From: a virus
DNA length: 55,529 nt
Virus record (IMG/VR): IMGVR_UViG_3300019871_000002
Span: 1-55,529 of that record
Direction: 5' to 3' (one strand)
Shown: one piece after another, positions 40,548 to 48,800 of the stretch
How positions within the stretch are numbered: the stretch's first letter is position 1
Layout of the letters: each line of letters starts with the position of its first letter
Notes under the pieces: model-generated
Told to the model about the DNA's origin: nothing
The model's input: only the letters and a program-made list of their open reading frames with translations
The model's database searches: none
Translations under genes and position numbers: made by a program

Positions 40548-42379
40548 TGCCCTCGTGCTCCGTCATATTCGGTCGTGATCGTTGACAGCCCCTTGGTCGA
40601 TCGCGTCACAACGATGTCGCTTGCAAATCGGTTGGAGGCGCGCGCCGTGTGATCGACGTAGAATATCTGCATGTCCTTTGCGCGATCGCACAGGAAGTCT
40701 ACCGTCATCATCACGCCCTCAGGCGATAGATGCTTCGTCGGTTCATCGAGTACCATCATGTCGCATTCGACACCCGCGTGTCGTAACAGCACCTCACTCA
40801 ATGCCATCGCACCGAGGATACGCAAGCGCTGACCCTCACCACCCGACCACGCTTTCCAATTGACGGGCTTGCCATCATCCATCGTGATCGTGACATTGAG
40901 GCCGGACGTCACGTTGCCCGACTTCGTTTCCTTTTCGATCGCATACTCGACTTCCCACCCGTCGAGTCCGATCATCGGCAACATCGAGTTCGTGACTCCC
41001 TGCAATTCATCAAGCACTTCCTCAAGCAGGTACAGTCGTACATTCTTGAACCCGTCGATCCAGTACTTAGTTCGCACGAGCTTGCGGTTGGCCCGGTTGA
41101 TCGTGTCAATGAGCTCCGACAGCTGGCTCTTGAACTCCCCGATTTCTTTGCGGGCTTTCGTCATCATGTGGGTGTAGGGGTTCTCGCCCACGTCATCAGT
41201 CTGTTTCTTCAAGGCCGCTAGATCGGCTTTGGTTTGCGACACGGCTGTCTGTGATCTAGTGCGCGCGTCGATCGCGCTGTTACTCTTCTCCGTGAAGTCG
41301 TCCTCATCCTTGCGCAGTTTCGCGATACGACCACCCAATGTGTTCTTCGCCTCGATTGCCTTCGTCCACTGCGTGTCACAAGCCGTCAGTCGTTTTTTCT
41401 GTTTATTGATCTCGATCAGGGCATGTTCCGCGCGTGCCTTTTTGTCCTTGATAACTTGACCGCATGTCGGGCACTCACCTCCCTTCGAAATCTCCTTGAG
41501 TTCGGCGACTCGTGCTTCGATCGCGTCAAGCGTCACCTTGATATCAGATGCGACTGCGGACGCTTGGGAGAAGTCACGACCAGCTGTGATCAGTGATCGC
41601 CTGATTGCTCGTAGCTCAGTCTCGGCGCCATCATAGGCGAGGTCGGCGGCGCCCAGCTCATTCATTTGTTTTTCGAGACGTTTGGTCAGCGCCTTGGTCT
41701 CATCTTCGCGCTTAGCCGCGCGATCTGCAATATCGCTCTCCCACTCAGAACTCTTGGTCTTGAAGTCCCGCATGTCGTGGCGACGACGCAGCAGCTGCTC
41801 CTCAGTCTTTACGACTACAGCTTCCTGCACCTTGATCGCAGACTCAATTTCTTTTGTGGCTTCGCGTGCGCGCTTAGACCTGACGTCCCACTTGTCGAGG
41901 TCGAGGCATTCGCTCAGGATCTCCATCTTGCCGGTAGGCTTCAAATCGAAGAAGAGTTCCTGCCCCTGCCCCAACAGCAGCGTGTGGCGTAGAGTAAGGT
42001 CCGTCAATCCGATAAGACGGTAGATCTCCTCTTGACTCACCACCTTGTCGTCGATCCACAAGCCATTCGAAATAGTAGACCTCTTGATCACGTGGACCTT
42101 TGAGTCGATGCACGCGGATACCGAAACCGTTGTAACGGCTTTCGAAGACCACGGCCGAACTTCCGTAGACTTCAAACCGCTCAACGTGCTGCCCGTCAAG
42201 CACCACGACATCGCGTTCCACATACTGGACTTCCCAACCCCGTTGGAACCCAACGCCGGCTTGAACTTGTTGACTCCCCTCACGAAGTGAACGCCATGTC
42301 CTAATCCAGCGAGTGGTACCTTTTGCGTTTTCAGGCATCCGTAGTTTTCCATCTCCAGTGTTTCAAATTCAAGCTTCAT
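40544..42379 (-). CDS. SbcC/Rad50-like recombination ATPase (611 aa)
   Basis: SMC-type ABC ATPase: Walker A GSNGVGKSS at 44-52, a coiled-coil arm, a zinc hook CPTC (303-306), the second coil, signature WSGGEGQRLR at 511-520 and Walker B MMVLDEPTKH at 541-550. It forms a complex with the SbcD-like nuclease encoded two genes upstream (T4 gp46/gp47 type) to process DNA ends for recombination. Somewhat short, with short coiled-coils, as in T4 gp46. Confidence 0.95.
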   Translation of the reverse strand: MKLEFETLEMENYGCLKTQKVPLAGLGHGVHFVRGVNKFKPALGSNGVGKSSMWNAMSWCLTGSTLSGLKSTEVRPWSSKAVTTVSVSACIDSKVHVIKRSTISNGLWIDDKVVSQEEIYRLIGLTDLTLRHTLLLGQGQELFFDLKPTGKMEILSECLDLDKWDVRSKRAREATKEIESAIKVQEAVVVKTEEQLLRRRHDMRDFKTKSSEWESDIADRAAKREDETKALTKRLEKQMNELGAADLAYDGAETELRAIRRSLITAGRDFSQASAVASDIKVTLDAIEARVAELKEISKGGECPTCGQVIKDKKARAEHALIEINKQKKRLTACDTQWTKAIEAKNTLGGRIAKLRKDEDDFTEKSNSAIDARTRSQTAVSQTKADLAALKKQTDDVGENPYTHMMTKARKEIGEFKSQLSELIDTINRANRKLVRTKYWIDGFKNVRLYLLEEVLDELQGVTNSMLPMIGLDGWEVEYAIEKETKSGNVTSGLNVTITMDDGKPVNWKAWSGGEGQRLRILGAMALSEVLLRHAGVECDMMVLDEPTKHLSPEGVMMTVDFLCDRAKDMQIFYVDHTARASNRFASDIVVTRSTKGLSTITTEYDGARGQ

Positions 42380-42609
42380 GATGCTTCTCCGAAGAATGCC
42401 GCGCGCAAATTCTTTTCAGGATATTCATCCAACACCATCCGAACAGGTTCGAAGTAACGTCGGATCATGCGTCGTGCGTCGCTCTCGTAACCGTGCGCTT
42501 GGACGAACTCGACCAAGCGGTGATTGTAGATGTCCTCAAGCGAGACCCATCGGTATCGCATGAAGCGCGCTTTCAGTCTGCGCCTGGATGGTCGCTTGCG
42601 CCTATTCAT
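42376..42609 (-). CDS. Small basic protein between SbcD and SbcC genes (77 aa)
   Basis: The ATG at 42609 lies within the SbcD end (8-nt overlap), and its stop overlaps the SbcC start as ATGA. The first 20 residues are almost all Arg/Lys, so it probably binds nucleic acid; the rest forms helices with aromatic residues. No family recognised. T4 has small genes in the same 46/47 gap, but similarity is not evident. Confidence 0.55.
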   Translation of the reverse strand: MNRRKRPSRRRLKARFMRYRWVSLEDIYNHRLVEFVQAHGYESDARRMIRRYFEPVRMVLDEYPEKNLRAAFFGEAS

Positions 42610-43582
42610 CGCACAGCGCCTTTCCAACGTTGAGTGTGTTGTTTGTCAGGTCGTGACGTTTGCCGTACTGCTCGAGGAGTTCGAGGTCGTCGGCTTTCGA
42701 CGTGACCTTGTAGCGCTTGACCTTGCGCTTCGACATCAGCACCGGCTTGATCAAGTTCGCAATCAGGCTGCGCTTCGAGCACCACTCGATAACGTAGTCA
42801 TGGGCTTCCTTCCAACGCTCCATGCTTTCGACGGTGACGCGCACCTGCACGATGTCGCCGGCGTTTACATGCTTTGACGCCCCGTCGAGCTCGGCCAGTA
42901 ATGCGACTTCGATAAGCCGCTTCTGAGGATATCCATCGACGATGACAGACTTGGCCTTATCGTGTTCAAGTAGTAGGAGTCTAGCACGGTAGTCGTCGCC
43001 ATAATCGACAGTGTAGGGAGGCCCCACATAAGTGACAGGTCCAAGGCGCTGCGGCTTGTGAACATCGCCCGCGACGACGCGAATGGTTTCGGGGAAGACA
43101 TCGAGCGGTATGCCTTCAAGCCCTCGACCAAAGCCAATCTCCGCTCCTGTAAAAGTGTTATGTGCGAAGACCCATTGATGCCCAGTGAGTTTGACATTGG
43201 CCCAATCCTTTTTGTAGTTGCGAGTGTGCGGGAGAAACAGGCACCCCGGCATCAGCCGATGTTCCTTGACGTGATCGACCCATATCAGCGAGGGGATCAA
43301 ATCGACAAAGGCGAAGAACGGGTGGCCTTCGTTGTGGTAGTCGTGATTACCCATCATGATGAAGACGGGGCATATCTCACCCAGTCGGTACAGCAGCCGC
43401 GCCATGCGATTGACGAGTCTGGCCCCGTGGTTGTCCTTTTCCTCAGTCAGGTCGCCCAGTATCACGATGCGGTCAAGCTTGCGGTTGCGCGCGATCTCCG
43501 CGAACTCGTCCATGAATTCCCATCGGTATTCGTCGCGGGGGTTGTCAGTCAGATGCAGGTCGGCTGTGACGAGCAGTCTCAT
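42602..43582 (-). CDS. SbcD/Mre11-like nuclease (326 aa)
   Basis: Calcineurin-type metallophosphoesterase: TADLHL near 6-11 (metal site, Asp-x-His), ILGDLTEE near 41-48 (Gly-Asp), GNHDYHN near 78-84 (Gly-Asn-His-Asp), then GDVHKPQ near 173-179. With the SbcC-like ATPase it would cut blocked DNA ends. Coupled by ATGA to the HAD phosphatase gene. Confidence 0.95.
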   Translation of the reverse strand: MRLLVTADLHLTDNPRDEYRWEFMDEFAEIARNRKLDRIVILGDLTEEKDNHGARLVNRMARLLYRLGEICPVFIMMGNHDYHNEGHPFFAFVDLIPSLIWVDHVKEHRLMPGCLFLPHTRNYKKDWANVKLTGHQWVFAHNTFTGAEIGFGRGLEGIPLDVFPETIRVVAGDVHKPQRLGPVTYVGPPYTVDYGDDYRARLLLLEHDKAKSVIVDGYPQKRLIEVALLAELDGASKHVNAGDIVQVRVTVESMERWKEAHDYVIEWCSKRSLIANLIKPVLMSKRKVKRYKVTSKADDLELLEQYGKRHDLTNNTLNVGKALCDE

Positions 43583-44148
43583 TTTCCCCTCGCACGTTCG
43601 AGTTCATCGATCGCCACGCGGTACATGGGATCCGATCCCGGCACGGCGGCCATGATGCGCAGGAACTTCAAGGGGTCCCCATTGTGATCACCCCTGTCTC
43701 GTATCGCCCAATCCGTGGCATCCGCCTGAATGCAGGGCACGTTGTTTCGTCGCCACATGTCAACGACCTCGGGTCGATCATCGATCGACAGGATCGGATT
43801 GTAATTCATTGCGCGCAACGTCGTCAGCATGTCGTGCTTCGCGACTGCATCCGATCGGTTGTCGTCCCTCTTGCGCATGATCAGTTTATCATGCGGCACT
43901 CGATTGTGTTGCAACCACTCACTGGTCTCACCGAGGTATTGAACGGGGCGGCCAGTTGCGAGAATGATGCGAGCGGACGAACCCATCCGAATGCACCACA
44001 GCAGAAACAGTATCTCCCCGAATACAGTGTCCTGACTCATGGCTGCGAAAAACTTGCCCCAGTCTTTCTTAGCTCCGCTCATGTGATGCTGACGGTGCTT
44101 GTTATTCGCCAGCGTACCGTCTAAGTCGCAGATGACGCAGTCAATCAT
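43579..44148 (-). CDS. HAD phosphatase, PNK 3'-phosphatase-like (189 aa)
   Basis: HAD motif I DLDGTLA (8-14), motif II as ATGRP near 63-67, a Lys in MRKRDDNRSDAVAKHD (about 91-106), and motif IV SIDDRPEV near 120-127. The arrangement, including the TGR and the Asn-Arg-Ser-Asp-x-x-x-Lys stretch, is like the phosphatase half of T4 polynucleotide kinase. No kinase P-loop is present, so it would clean 3' phosphates for repair, possibly paired with another protein. Nucleotide phosphatase is the alternative. Confidence 0.75.
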   Translation of the reverse strand: MIDCVICDLDGTLANNKHRQHHMSGAKKDWGKFFAAMSQDTVFGEILFLLWCIRMGSSARIILATGRPVQYLGETSEWLQHNRVPHDKLIMRKRDDNRSDAVAKHDMLTTLRAMNYNPILSIDDRPEVVDMWRRNNVPCIQADATDWAIRDRGDHNGDPLKFLRIMAAVPGSDPMYRVAIDELERARGK

Positions 44149-44861
44149 AGCTTGATCCTCACTCGTTCTTTTTTGGCGAGCTTGTAGTGTGCTTCGCGCT
44201 CGTCGTGATTAATGCTCTTGATCACGATGCGCTCGCGCTTCTTCTTGATCGACTTTGTCGAGGTCTGGCCCCAACGTTGCCAGTCGGCCGGTGTCGCGAT
44301 CGGCTGCTTGGTGAGTGAGTATTTAGCTGGCGCTTGGAACTGATGCTTCGTGACGCCTTCGAAGTCGTACAGGTCCGCCTTGACGCGATGTAGTCTCGCA
44401 ACCCATGCGGAAGGGTCGAAACGAAACGAGTGTGCCGTCATGCCGCGGGTCAGCATCGCTTCATGCGGCACGATCACGAACGTCTCCCCCCGGTCTTCGC
44501 GAACGATCAGCATGGGCACCCGATCGTGACTCACGGCTTGCTTGATGGCCTCCGCCCAGAAGCGGGCGAGCGGTCCTTGCTGTTTGCAGAGGAACGAAGC
44601 GAAGTTGAGATCGCCGTAGCGCTTGCACTCGACATAGAAATGGTCCGTAAGGACATGCCCGTCGGGGTGCGTGGCACTGATGTCGCCGGCATGTGCTGCG
44701 AGATCAAGTCCACGTTTCTTGCCAACTGTTGCGCGACCGCCTGACATCGCGGACCGCCAGAATAGGTCTTCCCGTTTTCCAAGAGACACCCACAGCGACA
44801 ACTGCTTGCAAACTTCCCGTTCATAGGCCGACCCCTTTTGTTTTCCACCACCCGGTCTCAT
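44145..44861 (-). CDS. PD-(D/E)XK nuclease, Holliday-junction resolvase-like (238 aa)
   Basis: The N-terminal 90 residues contain the pattern of archaeal-type resolvases: GSAYEREVCKQL (Glu 14), GDI (Asp 60) and VECKRYG (Glu 78, Lys 80), the metal and catalytic residues. The C-terminal about 140 residues are basic, and may bind DNA. Located directly after RecA and before end-processing genes, so a recombination or packaging-junction role is likely. Confidence 0.75.
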   Translation of the reverse strand: MRPGGGKQKGSAYEREVCKQLSLWVSLGKREDLFWRSAMSGGRATVGKKRGLDLAAHAGDISATHPDGHVLTDHFYVECKRYGDLNFASFLCKQQGPLARFWAEAIKQAVSHDRVPMLIVREDRGETFVIVPHEAMLTRGMTAHSFRFDPSAWVARLHRVKADLYDFEGVTKHQFQAPAKYSLTKQPIATPADWQRWGQTSTKSIKKKRERIVIKSINHDEREAHYKLAKKERVRIKL

Positions 44862-45859
44862 GCGTACTTGCTCCTGCTGGGTAGCATGGACTCCTCGATC
44901 TCATACCACTCACGTTGAACCGTATCGCGCAGCAGTTTGAGCTGGGCGTCAGCTTCATCGCGTGGCATGTCGAGGAGGTGGCGTAGATAGAACTTGCCCT
45001 GCTCAGGGGTGATGCCTGTCTGCTTCAGGGCCTTGATCTGCGTCAGCCAGTTAATGCAGGCTTGCGCGTCGTCGATACCGTAACCGAAACGAATGTTGAA
45101 CTCGGCTTCACGGAACGGCAGACCGACCTTGTTCTTATCGACCTTCGCTTTCACCTTAACGCCAGTCGCGACCTTGATGCCTCGAGTCGTGCCTGCGAGT
45201 TGGCCCAGATGCGCGAGCATCACGACCTGCGATGCATAGAAGTCGAGAGCGCGGCCTCCGGTGCGCTGGAACTTGCGACCGAACGTCGCGCCGATCTTGT
45301 CACGGATCTGACTGATGATCACGAGGGTGACGTGCTTATCATGCATCTGGCGAATGAGGCGTCGGAACATCTCCGATAGCTTCTTGGCCTTCTCCCCGCC
45401 GTATGATGCGGCATCGATGTCGCGATCGGACTCCGCACGCGATGACAGGGAGTCGAGGGAGTCCACGACTACCAGCTCCTGCGATCGTGCCCCCTTGATA
45501 ATGCGCTCGAGGTCTTCGAACATGTCTTCCACGGTCTCGAGTTGTTCGTCCCCGAAGTCGACGCGATCTAGCGGCATGCCCAAGGTCTTGGCGTACGGCT
45601 TGTCGAATGCAGACTCGGCCTCGCGGTATCGCACCTTGCCCTTGGGTCGCGACAGCACGAAGTTCGCGCACATCTCGATGCAAAGCAGGGTCTTGCCCGT
45701 TGCCTTGTCGCCGACGATATTGATCACTCGATCCTCGGCCCAGCCACCGCCCAGCGCGAGGTCAAGGTTCTTGCAGCCAGACCCGATGAAATGCAAATTG
45801 GTTTTGGGTGCTGCAAAATACGATCCACCACCCCCTATAATCTTAACTCGTTTGGCCAT
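44858..45859 (-). CDS. RecA-like recombinase (333 aa)
   Basis: Walker A GDKATGKT at 50-57, Walker B-like VVVDSLDSL near 130-138, and IISQIRDKIG near 172-181 (loop region), with the RecA core order preserved. It should form filaments on single-stranded DNA and exchange strands with help from the SSB and a mediator. A Glu-rich helix and a short C-terminal extension replace the E. coli C-terminal domain, as in phage UvsX types. Upstream of ATG 45859 are AGGGAAAC and a hairpin. Confidence 0.9.
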   Translation of the reverse strand: MAKRVKIIGGGGSYFAAPKTNLHFIGSGCKNLDLALGGGWAEDRVINIVGDKATGKTLLCIEMCANFVLSRPKGKVRYREAESAFDKPYAKTLGMPLDRVDFGDEQLETVEDMFEDLERIIKGARSQELVVVDSLDSLSSRAESDRDIDAASYGGEKAKKLSEMFRRLIRQMHDKHVTLVIISQIRDKIGATFGRKFQRTGGRALDFYASQVVMLAHLGQLAGTTRGIKVATGVKVKAKVDKNKVGLPFREAEFNIRFGYGIDDAQACINWLTQIKALKQTGITPEQGKFYLRHLLDMPRDEADAQLKLLRDTVQREWYEIEESMLPSRSKYA

Positions 45860-45885
45860 TGCCCTGTTTCCCTGTTGAAGAAGTA

Positions 45886-45909
45886 GGGGGTCGCACGATT
45901 GCGACCCCC
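45886..45909 (-). repeat. 9-bp hairpin between SSB and RecA genes
   Basis: GGGGGTCGC (45886-45894) and GCGACCCCC (45901-45909) with a 6-nt loop, in the 59-nt gap after the SSB stop. Only scattered T residues follow on the minus strand. Could partly terminate or stabilise the abundant SSB transcript. Confidence 0.6.
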
Positions 45910-45918
45910 AGTCTCTTG

Positions 45919-47160
45919 TTACTTGCGACGCTTGCGCGGCGGGGGAGCTTCGTCCTCCTCCTCTTCCTCTTCCTCCTCCTCGACTACCTTTTTCTTTTTC
46001 TTCGGGGGCGGAGCTTCGTCCTCTTCCTCTTCCTCCTCTTCCTCGACTACCTTTTTCTTTTTCTTGGGCGGAGGCGCTTCTTCTTCCTCCTCCTCTTCCT
46101 CCTCGACCACACGCTTCTTAACCTTCTTGCGCGGGGACGGTTCCTCCTCTTCCTCCTCCTCTTCCTCCTCCTCCTCCTCTTCTTCCTCGACGGGCGCCCG
46201 CTTCTTTTTCTTGGGCGCGGGTTCGTCCTCTTCTTCTTCTTCCTCCTCCTCCTCTACCGGGCGTTTCTTTTTCTTCGGCTTGATCTCCTCGACTTCCTCG
46301 TCCTCCTCTTCCTCCTCGACCGGCGCACGCTTGCGCTTGCGCGGGGTCTCGTCCTCGTCGTCCTCCTCCTCGACTACCTTTTTCTTTTTCTTCTTCGGCT
46401 TGTCGTCATCGTCGAGGTCTTCGTCCTTCTCCTCAGTGGAGCCGGCCAGTTGCTTTTCGATATGCTCCGCCGTGTCGTAGCGGAGCACGTCGGTCAGCGG
46501 GTTCTCCATGAGGAAGGCGAGGATCTCCTCCTGCTCGTCGGGGTCATCGGCCAGCGACGACGCTTCGCGGTCGATGATATATTGGTACTTGGTGCGAAGC
46601 TGCTTGCCGGTCTTCTTGACTGTGATGTCGTAACCGTCGTCAGGATGATCGAGTAGCAGGATTTTGCCGGTGTGCTTCGTGTGCGTGAGCGAGGAGATTT
46701 CGCGGTCTTGGTTCCACGACATGTCCCACACCTGCGGCATCGGCGGGTCGTTCTCGTCGTCGCGATCGATGACATAGACGAGCGTACGCTTCTGCGCCTG
46801 CATCTTCTTCATGTCCTCGTCTTCGCCGGCGTCCTTGAGTGCCTTCGCTTCTTCACACGCGGGGCAACGCTTGCCCAACATCTTGTTGAGGCAGAGGTAG
46901 TTGGAGTTGTCGGCGCCGATGAAACGATGCATCCAGACATCGAGACCGTAATGTTCGAAGTCGTCCCACGTCGGTGGGCACACGCGCAGTCGGCTTTCGC
47001 CGCTCTCGAGTCGCAAGACGTTCGTGCCCTGCTTGAACGGGCTATCGAACCGCCCACCCGATTGATCGATACGCTTCTTGACTTCTTCCGTGGTTCGCGC
47101 ACGGTATTTGAAGCCAGACGTTTTCGCTTTAACCTTCTTCTTACCGACTCTAGTGACCAT
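45919..47160 (-). CDS. ssDNA-binding protein with alternating charge-block tail (413 aa)
   Basis: Residues 1 to about 242 look like a gp32-type OB-fold protein: a basic N-terminus, C61, then C90-x8-C99-x2-C102 as a zinc site, and aromatic-rich strands. From about 243 to the end the protein has about eight alternating blocks of Lys/Arg and Glu/Asp, joined by Pro or Val-Val, ending in a basic cluster. Normal SSBs have one short acidic tip that recruits partners. This tail is about 170 residues, probably disordered, and could drive condensation or compete with DNA. Located between recombination genes. Confidence 0.8.
   Translation of the reverse strand: MVTRVGKKKVKAKTSGFKYRARTTEEVKKRIDQSGGRFDSPFKQGTNVLRLESGESRLRVCPPTWDDFEHYGLDVWMHRFIGADNSNYLCLNKMLGKRCPACEEAKALKDAGEDEDMKKMQAQKRTLVYVIDRDDENDPPMPQVWDMSWNQDREISSLTHTKHTGKILLLDHPDDGYDITVKKTGKQLRTKYQYIIDREASSLADDPDEQEEILAFLMENPLTDVLRYDTAEHIEKQLAGSTEEKDEDLDDDDKPKKKKKKVVEEEDDEDETPRKRKRAPVEEEEEDEEVEEIKPKKKKRPVEEEEEEEEEDEPAPKKKKRAPVEEEEEEEEEEEEEEEEPSPRKKVKKRVVEEEEEEEEEAPPPKKKKKVVEEEEEEEEDEAPPPKKKKKVVEEEEEEEEEDEAPPPRKRRK
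45922..46434 (-). repeat. Purine-rich repetitive tract encoding the charge blocks
   Basis: The coding strand is almost only purines for stretches of dozens of bases (runs of GAG/GAA and AAG/AAA), with imperfect repeats of about 55-65 nt; the last two repeats before the 3' end are nearly identical. Such homopurine tracts can form triplex (H-DNA) and promote slippage or unequal recombination. This also explains the long open frame on the opposite strand. Confidence 0.8.
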
Positions 47161-47293
47161 TTGGTTCTCCAGTTAGGTCCTTGATGATGGAACGCATGTA
47201 CTCACGTTTACGCTTATAGTGTACGCCTACAGATAACCGCACCACCGTGTACACCACCAGTGCTGCGAATACGATTAGGGCCGCCTGTTGCAT
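47150..47293 (-). CDS. Small membrane protein upstream of the SSB (47 aa)
   Basis: A strong SD (GAGGAGG, 8 nt spacing) precedes ATG 47293. A hydrophobic helix (residues 4-25) is followed by a basic, polar tail. The stop overlaps the SSB start by 11 nt. Single-pass membrane protein of unknown role. Confidence 0.6.
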   Translation of the reverse strand: MQQAALIVFAALVVYTVVRLSVGVHYKRKREYMRSIIKDLTGEPNGH

Positions 47294-47320
47294 TTCAGTC
47301 GCCTCCTCAATCAAACATAC

Positions 47321-47860
47321 TCACTTGCGTTTGACGCGCTCCGCCTGCATGTTCGCGCGTGCCGACGCGTGAGTGTTTTCTCTGGCTTGTTTAAGACCGC
47401 CTGAGTTGTTGGTGTAATACGACCCGAGGTAGAGCTGGGTCAGGTCTTGCAATGCGTATCGACGCATCGCGAAGGTTTCCTTGAGCGCCTGCAACCGCCC
47501 GATCGTGCGTTCGAAGCCGCGGAGTTTGATCTTCGCTGCCTTGACGCGCGAGTCGTCGGCGACCTCATTCTTGATTTGAGTCTCGGTCGGCTTCTTTTCG
47601 TCGTCGAGATGGTCCTCACGCACTTCCATGTCGACCTGCGCCATCAGCGAGTTCATGTCGTCTTTCGCCTCATCCCTCAGACTGATCTCGAGGGCAAGGC
47701 GGTCTGCGATGTCGGAGTAGTGTTGCGGCTGTTCGACCCACATGTCGTCAAGCGCATCGCGATCGATCAGCTTGGCGTTGCTCATTCGATCGAAAAATTG
47801 CTGCATGTCTTTTGACATCGCAGGAGTCTCGAGCGCGACGATTGGTACTCTCTTACCCAT
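47321..47860 (-). CDS. Helical recombination-region protein, UvsY-like candidate (179 aa)
   Basis: ATG 47860 has AGGAG 9 nt upstream. The protein is mainly helical: residues 40-75 and 105-155 contain long charged helices (ISLRDEAKDDMNSL; DSRVKAAKIKLRGFERTIGRL then AMRRYALQDL). This order and its place beside SSB and RecA resemble UvsY-type mediators, which load recombinase on SSB-coated DNA. The similarity is by pattern only. Confidence 0.45.
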   Translation of the reverse strand: MGKRVPIVALETPAMSKDMQQFFDRMSNAKLIDRDALDDMWVEQPQHYSDIADRLALEISLRDEAKDDMNSLMAQVDMEVREDHLDDEKKPTETQIKNEVADDSRVKAAKIKLRGFERTIGRLQALKETFAMRRYALQDLTQLYLGSYYTNNSGGLKQARENTHASARANMQAERVKRK

Positions 47861-47871
47861 TGGTTGTACTC

Positions 47872-48798
47872 CTAGTTCAACACGACTTGGCCGATCGACA
47901 TCAGAAGGGGGGCCATACCTTCCGACGCATTGTATTCTCCTGCGAACGCGGACAGGACTTCCAACGCCGCACCCGCAGAGTCGTTGGTCTTTGCGCCCTT
48001 GATCACGGAGCCGAAGTATCGGGTGACGATGATCCGAATGCCTTCCGGGTTCTCGTCCTCCAATTCCTTGATGATGCCCATTGCCATGGTCCAGCTCCCG
48101 GGCTTCATGAGGAAGCGGCACAGACGCATCACGGGGTCCGAATCCGATGCGACGTGCAATAGCCGCTCCGCTTCCTTCGCCGTTGTGCAGCCCCCTGCTG
48201 TTGCGAGGTTCGACAGGGCTTGACGGGCTGAGCCCCCGGCCTCACGCGCCAGTACTTGCATCACGCCCGGGGTGACCTCGAGTCCCTCGCGCTTAGCCAC
48301 ACGCGCAATCACCTTCTCGAGGTCAGCTTCCTTGAGCGGCTTGATCGCAAACTTCGTGCATCGATTGGCCGCCGTCGCGGGCACCTTCGAAAGGTTCGTG
48401 GTGCAAAAGAACCACAGCACAAATTCGTTAGGCTCTTCCAGAGACTTGAGGAGCACATCCCATGCCTGCTTTGACAGACCGTGGCACTCGTCGACGATCA
48501 CAGCGCGCTTCTCACCACCCCCGATCGGTCGGTACTTCATGGTCTGGCAAAGCTGACGCATTTCGTCCTTGCCCGAATATGTCGCGGCGTCGACCTCGAG
48601 TATGTCCCCGGGCGCACAACCCAACATGCTGGCCGCGATGCGCGCCAGTGTCGTCTTGCCGCAGCCCGTCATGCCGTGGAACATGAACTGCTGACTTGAG
48701 TCCTGTTCGATCACGCGCGTCATGGCCTTGATGGTCTCTGGCTGACCCACGACCTGCGCCACAGCCTTGGGTCTATGCTTGGTAATCAGTGATGACAT
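47872..48798 (-). CDS. Clamp loader ATPase, RFC/DnaX-like (308 aa)
   Basis: AAA+ signature: Walker A GMTGCGKTT near 43-51, Walker B AVIVDECHGLS near 98-108, sensor 1 FFCTTNLSKV near 134-143, and a following Asn-Arg-Cys (a Ser-Arg-Cys-like arginine finger). C-terminal helical domain for oligomerisation. It opens the sliding clamp encoded three genes upstream and loads it on DNA. A single subunit gene is seen; T4 uses gp44 with gp62. Confidence 0.9.
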   Translation of the reverse strand: MSSLITKHRPKAVAQVVGQPETIKAMTRVIEQDSSQQFMFHGMTGCGKTTLARIAASMLGCAPGDILEVDAATYSGKDEMRQLCQTMKYRPIGGGEKRAVIVDECHGLSKQAWDVLLKSLEEPNEFVLWFFCTTNLSKVPATAANRCTKFAIKPLKEADLEKVIARVAKREGLEVTPGVMQVLAREAGGSARQALSNLATAGGCTTAKEAERLLHVASDSDPVMRLCRFLMKPGSWTMAMGIIKELEDENPEGIRIIVTRYFGSVIKGAKTNDSAGAALEVLSAFAGEYNASEGMAPLLMSIGQVVLN

Positions 48799-48800
48799 GA

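Noticed and set aside
45859-46656. Long plus-strand open frame rich in Leu/Phe
   Set aside because: It is the complement of the purine-rich charge-block tract; low complexity and no SD or neighbour on that strand.
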